Below, in pieces: positions 14,122-21,677 of a DNA stretch of 25,124 nt. Numbering within the stretch: position 1 is the first letter of the stretch; every line of letters begins with the position of its first letter. The stretch is from an uncultured Collinsella sp. Its GTDB lineage: Bacteria; Actinomycetota; Coriobacteriia; Coriobacteriales; Coriobacteriaceae. A model generated the notes under the pieces. The model saw only the letters and a list, made by a program, of their open reading frames with translations, was not told the DNA's origin and did no database searches. Both the position numbers and the translations under genes were made by a program. The stretch spans positions 1-25,124 of the forward strand of contig CABQNA010000005.1 of the NCBI GenBank assembly GCA_902465425.1, given 5' to 3'.

Positions 14122-14365
14122 GATTTTAACAGCAATTGCATTGGCGACGACTGTCGCGGCTGGTGCCTTTGCTGGCTATAAGATCGCGACAGACGATGAA
14201 CTTCGAGGTCGTTTGCTTCGTGGCGCGCAAGATATCGTCGATACTTCCAAAAAGAAAATGGATGTTATGACAGAAGATGTTGCCATGCGTACTGCTCAGG
14301 TAACGAAGAATCCCAAGATTAATCAAGGTTGGGTTAGCAACCAATGGGAAAATGTAGGTTATTAG
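14111..14365 (+). CDS. Small YtxH-like single-pass membrane protein
   Basis: This 84-residue protein has one N-terminal membrane segment (about 4-24, ILTAIALATTVAAGAFAGYK). A charged helical part follows (DELRGRLLRGAQDIVDTSKKK), as in YtxH/general-stress-like proteins. No catalytic motif is visible and the match is by general pattern. The ATG at 14111 follows AAGGAGG by five bases, and the gene overlaps the parB end by 11 bases. It is therefore part of the parAB transcript. The small size, membrane anchor and coupling to parB are notable, but no function can be assigned. Confidence 0.8.
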   Translation: MRNKILTAIALATTVAAGAFAGYKIATDDELRGRLLRGAQDIVDTSKKKMDVMTEDVAMRTAQVTKNPKINQGWVSNQWENVGY

Positions 14366-14393
14366 GTATCTAATAATTACTCAGCATATTTTG

Positions 14394-14435
14394 AGGGGTC
14401 CTTGTCTGATTCATGAGACAAGGACCCCTTATTTT
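14394..14435 (+). terminator. Intrinsic terminator of the rsmG/parAB operon
   Basis: A fourteen-pair stem (AGGGGTCCTTGTCT with AGACAAGGACCCCT) with an eight-base loop is followed by TATTTT. It lies 28 bases after the small membrane-protein gene. Confidence 0.88.
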
Positions 14436-14490
14436 GGCCGTAAAACATGGGACAGGTAGCAGCTGATTCAAAATTAAGGTCAATAAATGA

Positions 14491-14527
14491 AACGACCCCG
14501 GTTGCATATTCTGCAACCGGGGTCGTT
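14491..14527 (-). terminator. Hairpin terminator of rlmN
   Basis: A perfect sixteen-pair stem (AACGACCCCGGTTGCA with its complement) with a five-base loop. On the minus strand it is followed by TTTCATTTATTG, an interrupted U-tract. It lies 37 bases after the rlmN stop. Together with the plus-strand terminator it insulates the convergent units. The 60 bases between the two hairpins hold nothing recognisable. Confidence 0.8.
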
Positions 14528-14530
14528 CGA

Positions 14531-14546
14531 TGTTTCACATGAAACG
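14531..14546. promoter_or_regulatory. Degenerate parS-like site
   Basis: TGTTTCACATGAAACG matches parS at 14 of 16 positions, with the central CG changed to CA. It sits between the rlmN stop and its terminator, outside any gene. The central change should weaken ParB binding. Confidence 0.45.
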
Positions 14547-14564
14547 TTTTGGGGTGCGACTCCC

Positions 14565-15617
14565 CTATGCGTTCTTCTGAACTTTAAAGCGCTGCTTCAG
14601 CTGTCCGCAAGCGGCGTCAATATCGTTACCACGGGAGTTACGAATCGTGGTCTCGATGCCACGGGACTCAAGACGACGCTGAAGATCCTCAACCTTATGA
14701 ATCGGCGACGGCTTGAGCGGGCTGCCCTCGATGTCGTTAAGCTGAATCAGGTTAACGTGGCACAACGTTCCCTCGCAGAAGTCGCAGAGCGCCTGCATCT
14801 CGGGATTCGTATCGTTGACGCCTTCGATCATGGCATACTCATAGGTCGGGCGGCGGCCAGTCTTCTCGGTGTAGAGCTGAAGCGCCTCGTGAAGGCGAAG
14901 CAGCGTGTACTTCTTAACACCGGGCATGAGCTTATTGCGCGTCGACTGGATGGCGGAATGCAGTGAAACAGCAAGCGTAAACTGCTCGGGGATGTCGGCA
15001 AATTTGCGAATACCGGGAATAACGCCACTGGTAGAGACGGTGAGGTGACGAGCACCGATACCGATGCCGTCGGGGTCGTTGAGGATTCGCAGCGCCTTGA
15101 GAACCTCGTCGTAGTTGGCAAACGGCTCGCCCTGGCCCATGAAGACAACGCTCGTGGAGCGCTCGCCAAAGTCGTTGGATACATGAAGTACCTGGTCGAC
15201 GATCTCTTGAGCGGTCAGAGAGCGCTTGAGGCCGTTGAGACCGGTAGCGCAAAAGGCGCAACCCATGCCGCAGCCTGCCTGGGTGGAAACGCAGACGGAA
15301 AGCTTGTTGCGACGGGGCATGCCGACAGTCTCGACGGAAACGCCGTCGTGGTACTCGAGCAGATACTTGCGCGAGCCATCTTTGGAAACTTGCTTGGTGA
15401 GTTCAGTGGGCGTGTCAAAGGCAAAAGCCTCTTTAAGCTGCTCGCGGAAAGCCTTGGGAAGGTTGGTCATATCGTCGAACGAACAAACGTTCTTCTCGAA
15501 GACCCATTCGATGAGCTGCTTCGCGCGGAAGGCGGGCTGGCCAAGTTCGGCCACGAGCTCGCGAATATCGTTTTGGCTCAAGTCGCGAATGTCCTGAGAT
15601 TTAGTCCTGGGATTCAT
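14565..15617 (-). CDS. rlmN: Dual-specificity rRNA/tRNA adenine-C2 methyltransferase RlmN
   Basis: RlmN is a radical-SAM enzyme that methylates A2503 of 23S rRNA and A37 of some tRNAs. At 350 residues it has the family length. The 4Fe-4S motif is CGMGCAFC with Cys116, Cys120 and Cys123. FMGQGEPFANYDEV is the conserved loop. The methyl-carrying cysteine is Cys337 in RGNDIDAACGQL. The ATG at 15617 follows AAAGGC. It is transcribed against the flanking genes and toward parB, divergent from ddl across 85 bp. Confidence 0.97.
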   Translation of the reverse strand: MNPRTKSQDIRDLSQNDIRELVAELGQPAFRAKQLIEWVFEKNVCSFDDMTNLPKAFREQLKEAFAFDTPTELTKQVSKDGSRKYLLEYHDGVSVETVGMPRRNKLSVCVSTQAGCGMGCAFCATGLNGLKRSLTAQEIVDQVLHVSNDFGERSTSVVFMGQGEPFANYDEVLKALRILNDPDGIGIGARHLTVSTSGVIPGIRKFADIPEQFTLAVSLHSAIQSTRNKLMPGVKKYTLLRLHEALQLYTEKTGRRPTYEYAMIEGVNDTNPEMQALCDFCEGTLCHVNLIQLNDIEGSPLKPSPIHKVEDLQRRLESRGIETTIRNSRGNDIDAACGQLKQRFKVQKNA

Positions 15618-15632
15618 GGAAGCCTTTCGATT

Positions 15633-15662
15633 TTGGGGAAACGTAGAGGGTATCGCTACAAT
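15633..15662 (+). promoter_or_regulatory. Possible promoter for ddl-dinG
   Basis: TACAAT at 15657-15662 is a good -10. The best -35 is TTGGGG at 15633-15638 with an 18-base spacer, which is weak. It lies in the short rlmN-ddl divergent gap. No strong opposite promoter for rlmN is apparent. Confidence 0.45.
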
Positions 15663-15702
15663 ATGGTATCAGCTGCAGAAATTATAGAGGAGGAGTCTGC
15701 CC

Positions 15703-16668
15703 ATGCCGGGTAAAAGCCTAGAGAACATGCACGTAGCGGTCTTGGCGGGCGGTCATTCCGCTGAGCGCGAGATCTCGCTCAATTCGGGAAAGAACGTTGT
15801 GGTGGCACTGAAGGAAGCCGGCTACACCTCGGTGGAGCTGCTCGACACGGCCGCTGATGATTTTATGGTAACCATGGCGACCGGCGGCTTTGACGTGGCG
15901 TTTATCGCCATGCACGGTGCCGGCGGCGAGGATGGCGCCATGCAGGGTGCCATGGAGACCCTTGGTATCCCCTACACGGCCTCGGGCGTGCTTGCCAGCG
16001 CCTGCGGTGCCGACAAGGAGGTCTCTAAGCTCCTGTACGCCAAGGCGGGCATTCCTATTGCCCCCGGCCTCGCGCTCGAGGTGGGCGATGAAGTCGATAT
16101 CGATCATATCGTCGAGGTTTGTGGCGAGCGCTGCTTTGTGAAGCCGGCCGTCAACGGTTCCAGCTATGGCATTTCCCTGGTCCATGAGCCCTCCGAGCTG
16201 CCCGCGGCAATTGCCAAGGCGTTTGAGTACGGCGACAAAGTGCTGGTCGAGAAGTGCATCGAGGGTACCGAGATCACCGTCGGCGTATACGGCGAGGACG
16301 ACGTGCGCGCTCTGCCGATTGTCGAGATTCGTAAGCCCAAGGACTGCGAGTTCTACGATCTGGACGTGAAGTATGTCGACCCTACAGACATCCATCGCAT
16401 TCCGGCGCAGATTTCGCCCGAGAATTACGCTCGTGCTCAGGAGCTTGCCTGTGCCGCTCACAAGGCTCTCGGTTGCCTGGGTATCTCGCGCAGCGACTTT
16501 ATCGTGAGTGAGGACGGCCCCGTCATCCTCGAGACCAATACCATTCCCGGCATGACCGATACGTCGCTGTATCCGGATGAGATCCGCCACACCGACGACA
16601 TAACGTTCCCGCAGGTCTGTGACAGCCTGATCCGTATGGGCCTTCGTCGAGCGGGCATTGCATGCTAA
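15703..16668 (+). CDS. ddl: D-alanine--D-alanine ligase
   Basis: Ddl joins two D-alanines for the peptidoglycan stem peptide, in the cytosol, using ATP. The 321-residue protein has the ATP-grasp fold. It shows HGAGGEDGAMQG near the N terminus, FVKPAVNGSSYGI, and the C-terminal ILETNTIPGMTDTSLYP. The omega-loop sequence FYDLDVKY keeps the Tyr typical of D-Ala-D-Ala specificity; vancomycin-resistance D-Ala-D-Lac ligases have Phe there. The ATG at 15703 follows GAGGAGG by seven bases. The end overlaps the exonuclease-helicase gene by seven bases. Confidence 0.96.
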   Translation: MPGKSLENMHVAVLAGGHSAEREISLNSGKNVVVALKEAGYTSVELLDTAADDFMVTMATGGFDVAFIAMHGAGGEDGAMQGAMETLGIPYTASGVLASACGADKEVSKLLYAKAGIPIAPGLALEVGDEVDIDHIVEVCGERCFVKPAVNGSSYGISLVHEPSELPAAIAKAFEYGDKVLVEKCIEGTEITVGVYGEDDVRALPIVEIRKPKDCEFYDLDVKYVDPTDIHRIPAQISPENYARAQELACAAHKALGCLGISRSDFIVSEDGPVILETNTIPGMTDTSLYPDEIRHTDDITFPQVCDSLIRMGLRRAGIAC

Positions 16669-19556
16669 TCGAGGACGCGGTTTCGTCAGGAACGCCGCAG
16701 TTTGTCATCGACTCCTATGCCACGTTAGCCGAACGCGCCAAAACGCAGTCCTTTGGCCTTATCGAGGAAGATGTGATTGTCCTCGATACCGAGACCACAG
16801 GTCTCTCGGTGCAGGACAACGAGCTGATCGAGATCTCGGCGGCCCGTCTTTCGGGCCGCGAGATCGTCGACCGTTTCGATACCTTCGTGCATCCCAAGCA
16901 GTTGATTCCCGCCGAGATTACCGAGCTCACGAGCATTACAAATGCCGATGTGGCAGATGCCCCGTCGGCCGTTGAGGCCGTAGCCGCTCTCGCCGATTTT
17001 GTCGGCGGTTGTCCGGTGATCGCACATAACGCCACGTTCGACCGCTCGTTTATCGAGTCGGTCAAAGGCGGCGTCAACGTGAGCGATATTTGGATCGATT
17101 CGCTGGCGCTGTCGCGCATCGCGCTTCCGCGCCTGGCCTCGCACAAGCTGTCTTTTATGGCCGATTTGTTTGGCTGTGACTCGGTATCACACCGTGCCAA
17201 TGCCGACGTCGACGCCCTGTGTGGCGTATGGCGCGTGTTGCTCGTGGCGCTCACCGACTTGCCCCAGGGCCTCATGGCGCGCCTAGCCGACATGCATCCG
17301 GATGTGCCTTGGTCCTATCGTCCTATCTTCTCATTCTTGGCAGGGCAGAACCCTGGTTCTATCTTCTCTCTCAGCGCCGCTCGTACTGACGTTCTCAAGG
17401 CCGATCGCGCCGACGATCGGGTGGACGCCGACGAACTGCCGGTCCTCAAGATGCCGAGTCGTGAGGAGATTGAGGCAGACTATGCGCCAGGTGGCCTGGT
17501 CAATCGCATGTATCCCACTTACGAGCCGCGTGATGAGCAGATCGCGATGGCGCTCGAGGTCCGCGATGCGCTGGTCACGGGCACTCATCGTGTAATTGAG
17601 GCGGGCACAGGCGTCGGCAAATCGATGGCCTATCTGGTGCCTTTTGCCGAGGCGGCACGCCGTAACAACATCACGGTTGGTATTGCGACCAAATCGAACA
17701 ATCTTGCAGACCAGCTCATGTACCATGAGCTGCCAAAACTTGCCGAGCAACTGGACGGTGGTCTGTCATTTTGCGCTCTCAAGGGCTATGACCACTATCC
17801 GTGCCTGCGCAAGCTTGAGCGCATGAGCCGAGGCCAGGTCGAGATTACCACCAAGCGCGATCCGGCGGACACGCTCACGGCGGTCGCGGTCATTATGGCG
17901 TACGTCTGCCAATCAGCCGATGGCGACCTCGACTCGCTCGGCATTCGCTGGCGCAGCGTCAACCGTCCCGACTTTACGACGGCGTCGCGCGAGTGCGCCC
18001 GTCGTCTATGCCCGTTTTTCCCCGATAAATGCCTGGTCCACGGCGCCCGCCGTCGCGCGGCGCATGCCGATGTGGTGGTCACCAACCATTCCCTGCTGTT
18101 CCGCAATGTTGCGGCCGAGGGCAGGATTTTGCCTCCGATTCGCCATTGGGTAATCGACGAGGCCCATTCCATCGAGCGCGAGGCGCGCCGTCAATGGGCG
18201 CGCGTGGTGTCGGCGGATGAATCGCGCGTTCTGTTTGAGCGCCTGGGTGGCTCGAGCACCGGCGCGCTGAGCCAGGTTTCCCGCGATTTGGCAACCTCGG
18301 AGGGCTCTACGCTCTACTTGGGTCTAACCGCCAAGGCGACGTCGACGGTTGCGCGCGCGAGCATGGCAATCGCCGACGTGTTTGACGGCGTTCGCGAGCT
18401 TGGCCGCCGTGCCCGCGGGGGCTATGACAATGCGAACCTATGGATTGGCCCCGAGCTGCGCGAATCTGACGACTGGCATGATTTCTTACAGTCGGCCTAC
18501 ACTGCCATCGACGCATTGGAACAAGCTGACAAGAGCGTCGACGCGCTGGTGCAAGCCGTCGCCGCCGACAAGCCCGAGGTTGTTGTCGACCTTGGTGATA
18601 TCTCGCGCCGCCTGCACGAGCTGGCCGAGAACCTCAAACTCATCATTGATGGCACCGATGAACACTACGTGTATTCGCTGCAGGTCAATCGCAGGTTGCG
18701 TGCCGGCGGAGAGTCAATGACCGCAGAGCGCATCGACATTGGCGAGGCCTTGGCAACCGAGTGGCTGCCCGAGGTTCACACGGCTATCTTTGCCTCGGCG
18801 ACCATGACGGTGTCCAAAAGCTTTGAACACTTTAACCACGCAGTCGGCCTCGATCGCATCGGTGCTTCAACATCCTCATCGTTGCACTTGGACTCGAGCT
18901 ACGACTTCGATTCGAACATGGCTGTAGTCGTTGCGGGCGATATCCCGGATCCGCGCGATCGTGAGAGCTATCTTACGGCGCTCGAGCGCGTGCTGGTCGA
19001 CGCCCATCTTGCCATGGGCGGATCGGTGCTCACACTGTTCACCAATCGGCGCGACATGGAAGACCTGTACGCCCGCGTTGAGCCCAAGATGGCCCGTGCG
19101 GGTCTGGAGCTCAACTGCCAGCAGCGCAACTCATCTCCTCGTCGCCTGCGCGACCGGTTTATTAACGAGCCGACCTCGTCGCTTTTTGCTCTTAAGGCCT
19201 TTTGGGAGGGATTCGACGCCAGCGGCGAGACGCTGCGCTGCGTCATCATTCCCAAGCTGCCGTTCTCGAGCCCCACGGACCCGCTCTCGTGCGAGCGCAA
19301 CCTGCGCGAAGACCGCGCTTGGGCGCGCTATTCGCTGCCCGAGGCGGTGCTCGAGGTCAAGCAGGCGGCCGGCCGCCTTATCCGCTCGTCGACCGATTGC
19401 GGCGTGCTGATTCTGGCCGACCCGCGCCTGGTGACGAAGGGCTACGGAAAGAAGTTCTTAACGTCGCTACCCACGAGCTCCTACCAGCGCATCGAATCGG
19501 CGCAGATCGGGCACTATCTGCAACTGTGGCGCGCACGCCACGAGCGGCGGCGTTAA
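16662..19556 (+). CDS. dinG: DnaQ-type exonuclease fused to DinG-family helicase
   Basis: The 964-residue protein is a fusion. Residues 35-205 form a DEDDh 3'-5' exonuclease (LDTETTGL with Asp42 and Glu44, AHNATFDRSF, HRANADVDA). From about 275 a superfamily-2 helicase follows. Its Walker A is AGTGVGKS (314-321), its DEAH box is at 499-502, SATMT comes later, and motif VI is QAAGRLIRS. Four cysteines, Cys381 then Cys445-x4-Cys450-x6-Cys457, sit where XPD/DinG enzymes hold an iron-sulfur cluster, so it is probably an Fe-S helicase. Many Firmicute DinG fusions lack these cysteines. Expected role: unwinding of damaged DNA or R-loops. The ATG at 16662 overlaps ddl. Its end overlaps the convergent WYL gene by four bases. 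Confidence 0.93.
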   Translation: MLIEDAVSSGTPQFVIDSYATLAERAKTQSFGLIEEDVIVLDTETTGLSVQDNELIEISAARLSGREIVDRFDTFVHPKQLIPAEITELTSITNADVADAPSAVEAVAALADFVGGCPVIAHNATFDRSFIESVKGGVNVSDIWIDSLALSRIALPRLASHKLSFMADLFGCDSVSHRANADVDALCGVWRVLLVALTDLPQGLMARLADMHPDVPWSYRPIFSFLAGQNPGSIFSLSAARTDVLKADRADDRVDADELPVLKMPSREEIEADYAPGGLVNRMYPTYEPRDEQIAMALEVRDALVTGTHRVIEAGTGVGKSMAYLVPFAEAARRNNITVGIATKSNNLADQLMYHELPKLAEQLDGGLSFCALKGYDHYPCLRKLERMSRGQVEITTKRDPADTLTAVAVIMAYVCQSADGDLDSLGIRWRSVNRPDFTTASRECARRLCPFFPDKCLVHGARRRAAHADVVVTNHSLLFRNVAAEGRILPPIRHWVIDEAHSIEREARRQWARVVSADESRVLFERLGGSSTGALSQVSRDLATSEGSTLYLGLTAKATSTVARASMAIADVFDGVRELGRRARGGYDNANLWIGPELRESDDWHDFLQSAYTAIDALEQADKSVDALVQAVAADKPEVVVDLGDISRRLHELAENLKLIIDGTDEHYVYSLQVNRRLRAGGESMTAERIDIGEALATEWLPEVHTAIFASATMTVSKSFEHFNHAVGLDRIGASTSSSLHLDSSYDFDSNMAVVVAGDIPDPRDRESYLTALERVLVDAHLAMGGSVLTLFTNRRDMEDLYARVEPKMARAGLELNCQQRNSSPRRLRDRFINEPTSSLFALKAFWEGFDASGETLRCVIIPKLPFSSPTDPLSCERNLREDRAWARYSLPEAVLEVKQAAGRLIRSSTDCGVLILADPRLVTKGYGKKFLTSLPTSSYQRIESAQIGHYLQLWRARHERRR

Positions 19557-20470
19557 AGCGGACAGACGAGGGTTTTTGCCATATCGCACAGACGCTTTGA
19601 CAGGGCGGGGTCATCCAAGATGTGGATGGCTCCGCCCGCTGCAATTATCTGGCTCAGTAGCCAACGCTCGGAGCCGTAATGCACGGTTACCGTTGCCATG
19701 TCTGCTCCGCTGCGCTCGATTAGGGTGATGCCGGCCCAGTCCAGATGCTCCGCCATATCGAATGGCATCAAGAGTTTTGCACTACGCTGCGTCCGGGCAA
19801 GGGAATCGTGGAGGGATGCGACGTCCGGTGCGTGAGGCACGACGGAGTCTTCCGTCAAGGCGAGTCCCTCGATTTTATCCATGCGATAGGTGCGCTGCTC
19901 ATCGACTGCGATGTCCCAGGCAATCAGGTATGTTTGGTCGCCGTTTGCCGTAATGCGCAAGGGGTCGACCAGACGCTCGCGTGGCCGTGCATCGTCCATC
20001 GAGCGATACGAGATGCGGCAGCGAACGCCGTCCTGAATGGCGCAGCTCAGCTGCTGCCAGTGCGATCCGTGGTTGACGGTGTCAAAGACGCGCTGGTTAT
20101 AGCCAAGCTCTTCGGGTAGAAGGGCATGTCGAATCCGAGCTGCCGTCTGCGGCTCGATCCCCAACGATTCAAGTTCATGGTTGAGCACAGCGCCCTCGGC
20201 GGCACTCAGGCGCAACGGTAGCACACGCCCGGCGTCACCGGTGAGGACCACACGCTCGCCGCGGCATTCGCAGATGATGCGCGCGCCCGATTCTCGGTCC
20301 GCGAGCGTCGAGACGATCTCGAGAATCTCGTCGAGCGATACCCCTGTGATGTCAAAGCGACTGCAAATCTCGGTTCGTGTCATGCCGCTCTCGCCGGCGG
20401 CGTAGAGGGCCTCCATGATGTCGATGGCGCGCGAGAGTCTCTGCTCGCTGGTGAGTTTACGCACGGGCAT
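19553..20470 (-). CDS. WYL-domain transcriptional regulator, PafC-like
   Basis: The 305-residue protein has an N-terminal winged helix (about 4-75, SEQRLSRAIDIMEALYAAG, TRTEICSRFDITGVSLDEIL). A WYL ligand-sensing domain follows around residues 140-205, with QTYLIAWDI and RTYRMDKIEGL. WYL regulators bind nucleic acid or nucleotide ligands. The tandem PafB-PafC pair in actinobacteria controls a RecA-independent DNA-damage response. The assignment here rests on the tandem arrangement and domains, not on a search. The ATG at 20470 overlaps the upstream WYL gene by 14 bases. It is convergent with dinG, overlapping its stop by four bases. Confidence 0.85.
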   Translation of the reverse strand: MPVRKLTSEQRLSRAIDIMEALYAAGESGMTRTEICSRFDITGVSLDEILEIVSTLADRESGARIICECRGERVVLTGDAGRVLPLRLSAAEGAVLNHELESLGIEPQTAARIRHALLPEELGYNQRVFDTVNHGSHWQQLSCAIQDGVRCRISYRSMDDARPRERLVDPLRITANGDQTYLIAWDIAVDEQRTYRMDKIEGLALTEDSVVPHAPDVASLHDSLARTQRSAKLLMPFDMAEHLDWAGITLIERSGADMATVTVHYGSERWLLSQIIAAGGAIHILDDPALSKRLCDMAKTLVCPL

Positions 20471-21479
20471 ACTCGTGCACCGTCCTTTCGATGAGGTGGT
20501 TCCACGCCTGCTTGAGCGATTTGGGGGCCATGGGCCTCATGCCGTCCATGGCGTGGGCCATGCAAAATGAGGCGGCGGCTTCAAGATCGCGCACGTCAAC
20601 GGTCCAGGCCCATCCCACATCGGTGTGTGCGAGCTCACCTCGCCCGCGCGTGAGGCCGTTGATCATATCGATCTGTGTCTGAGGGGCGAACGAGAACGTG
20701 GCTGCAACGGGCGGCCGGTCGGCAAAATCGAATTCAAAGAACAGATAGTCGTTGAGATTGAAGTCCGCGGGGATGACGTAGGCCTTCGAAGGACGCCAAG
20801 CGCGAACGATACGGTCGCAGCGGAATGTCCTGATGTCGCCGGTGACGTTGTCGAGGCCGCAGAAATACGCCACGCCCTCGCGCTCGAACATGCCGTAGAC
20901 GCGGACGGTACGCTCTTTCTGCTCGCCGCGTCCGTTCTGATATAAAAATCGCAGCGCACAACGCTCGGCAAAGGCGCTCCAAACCGCATCGACGGTGGGA
21001 GAGCGGCTGATCGGCGCCTCGTCTACCGTCGTCCTGCCGGTGAGATAGGCAATCTTGGAGCGAATATCGGCAAGCGGTGCGGCAAAAGTGGATGAGCCGG
21101 CCGCTAGTGTCTGGTCGATGGCGTTGAGCAGGATATCGGCGTCGTCTGCGGTAATGAGGCCGCCTGCCGCAAACGTGTGCTCGCGGTCGATTGTCCACGA
21201 GCTTTCCTCGGTCTCCTGCGCGCCGGTGGGGCGAACCTCCTTGATTAAGATGCCGCGTTCGAGCAGCTTGTCACGATCGCGTCGAAACTTGCGCTTATCC
21301 GAGTCGATATTGCCCGAGCCATATCCCAGGTCAGAATCCAAGACGATCTGCTCGGTCGTCAGCGGTTCGGGGGAGCTATTGAGCACAAAGAAAAGATTGA
21401 GGATGCGCTGAGCCGTTTTATCGAAACTGGGCTCCGAATTTCCCTTTTTAATTGTCTCGGTCGTGTCGCTTGCCGTCAT
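20457..21479 (-). CDS. WYL-domain transcriptional regulator, PafB-like
   Basis: The 340-residue protein has a winged helix at about 20-85 (FDKTAQRILNLFFVLNSS, KRKFRRDRDKLLERGI). The WYL region follows at about 165-240, with GVAYFCGLDNVTG and IRTFRCDRIVRA. The WYL triplet is changed to AYF. A C-terminal WCX-like part follows (GWAWTVDVRDLEAAASF). It is the first gene of the minus-strand pair, with GAGGA before the ATG at 21479. Pairing two dissimilar WYL proteins in overlapping frames is the PafBC layout. A proteasome locus, the usual partner in mycobacteria, is not seen here. Confidence 0.85.
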   Translation of the reverse strand: MTASDTTETIKKGNSEPSFDKTAQRILNLFFVLNSSPEPLTTEQIVLDSDLGYGSGNIDSDKRKFRRDRDKLLERGILIKEVRPTGAQETEESSWTIDREHTFAAGGLITADDADILLNAIDQTLAAGSSTFAAPLADIRSKIAYLTGRTTVDEAPISRSPTVDAVWSAFAERCALRFLYQNGRGEQKERTVRVYGMFEREGVAYFCGLDNVTGDIRTFRCDRIVRAWRPSKAYVIPADFNLNDYLFFEFDFADRPPVAATFSFAPQTQIDMINGLTRGRGELAHTDVGWAWTVDVRDLEAAASFCMAHAMDGMRPMAPKSLKQAWNHLIERTVHEYARA

Positions 21480-21677
21480 AGAGTCCTCGCATGAGAAGGT
21501 GGTTTGCTGCCATGATTTTAGTCCGATATGGAGATTAGGCTATATCCTTGTCCGCTCGGGGCGTTAAGATAGCCCGAATTCGGTCGTTTGCGCTCGCTCG
21601 GGGTATACTTTCGACTATATACGGTTCTAATGTGCATGCATTGGGCCTATTTGTCGGATTATGGATGTGGAGCGCAC
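21480..21677. other. Divergent intergenic region between the WYL pair and the M28-like gene
   Basis: This 198-bp gap has no gene. Rightward, TATACT at 21604-21609 or TATATA at 21616-21621 could be a -10, but neither has a good -35. Leftward, a TTAACG and TATAGC pair 17 bases apart in the 21540-21575 stretch is a weak candidate. GGAG at 21669-21672 is the ribosome-binding site of the rightward gene. No clear operator symmetry is seen. Confidence 0.4.
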
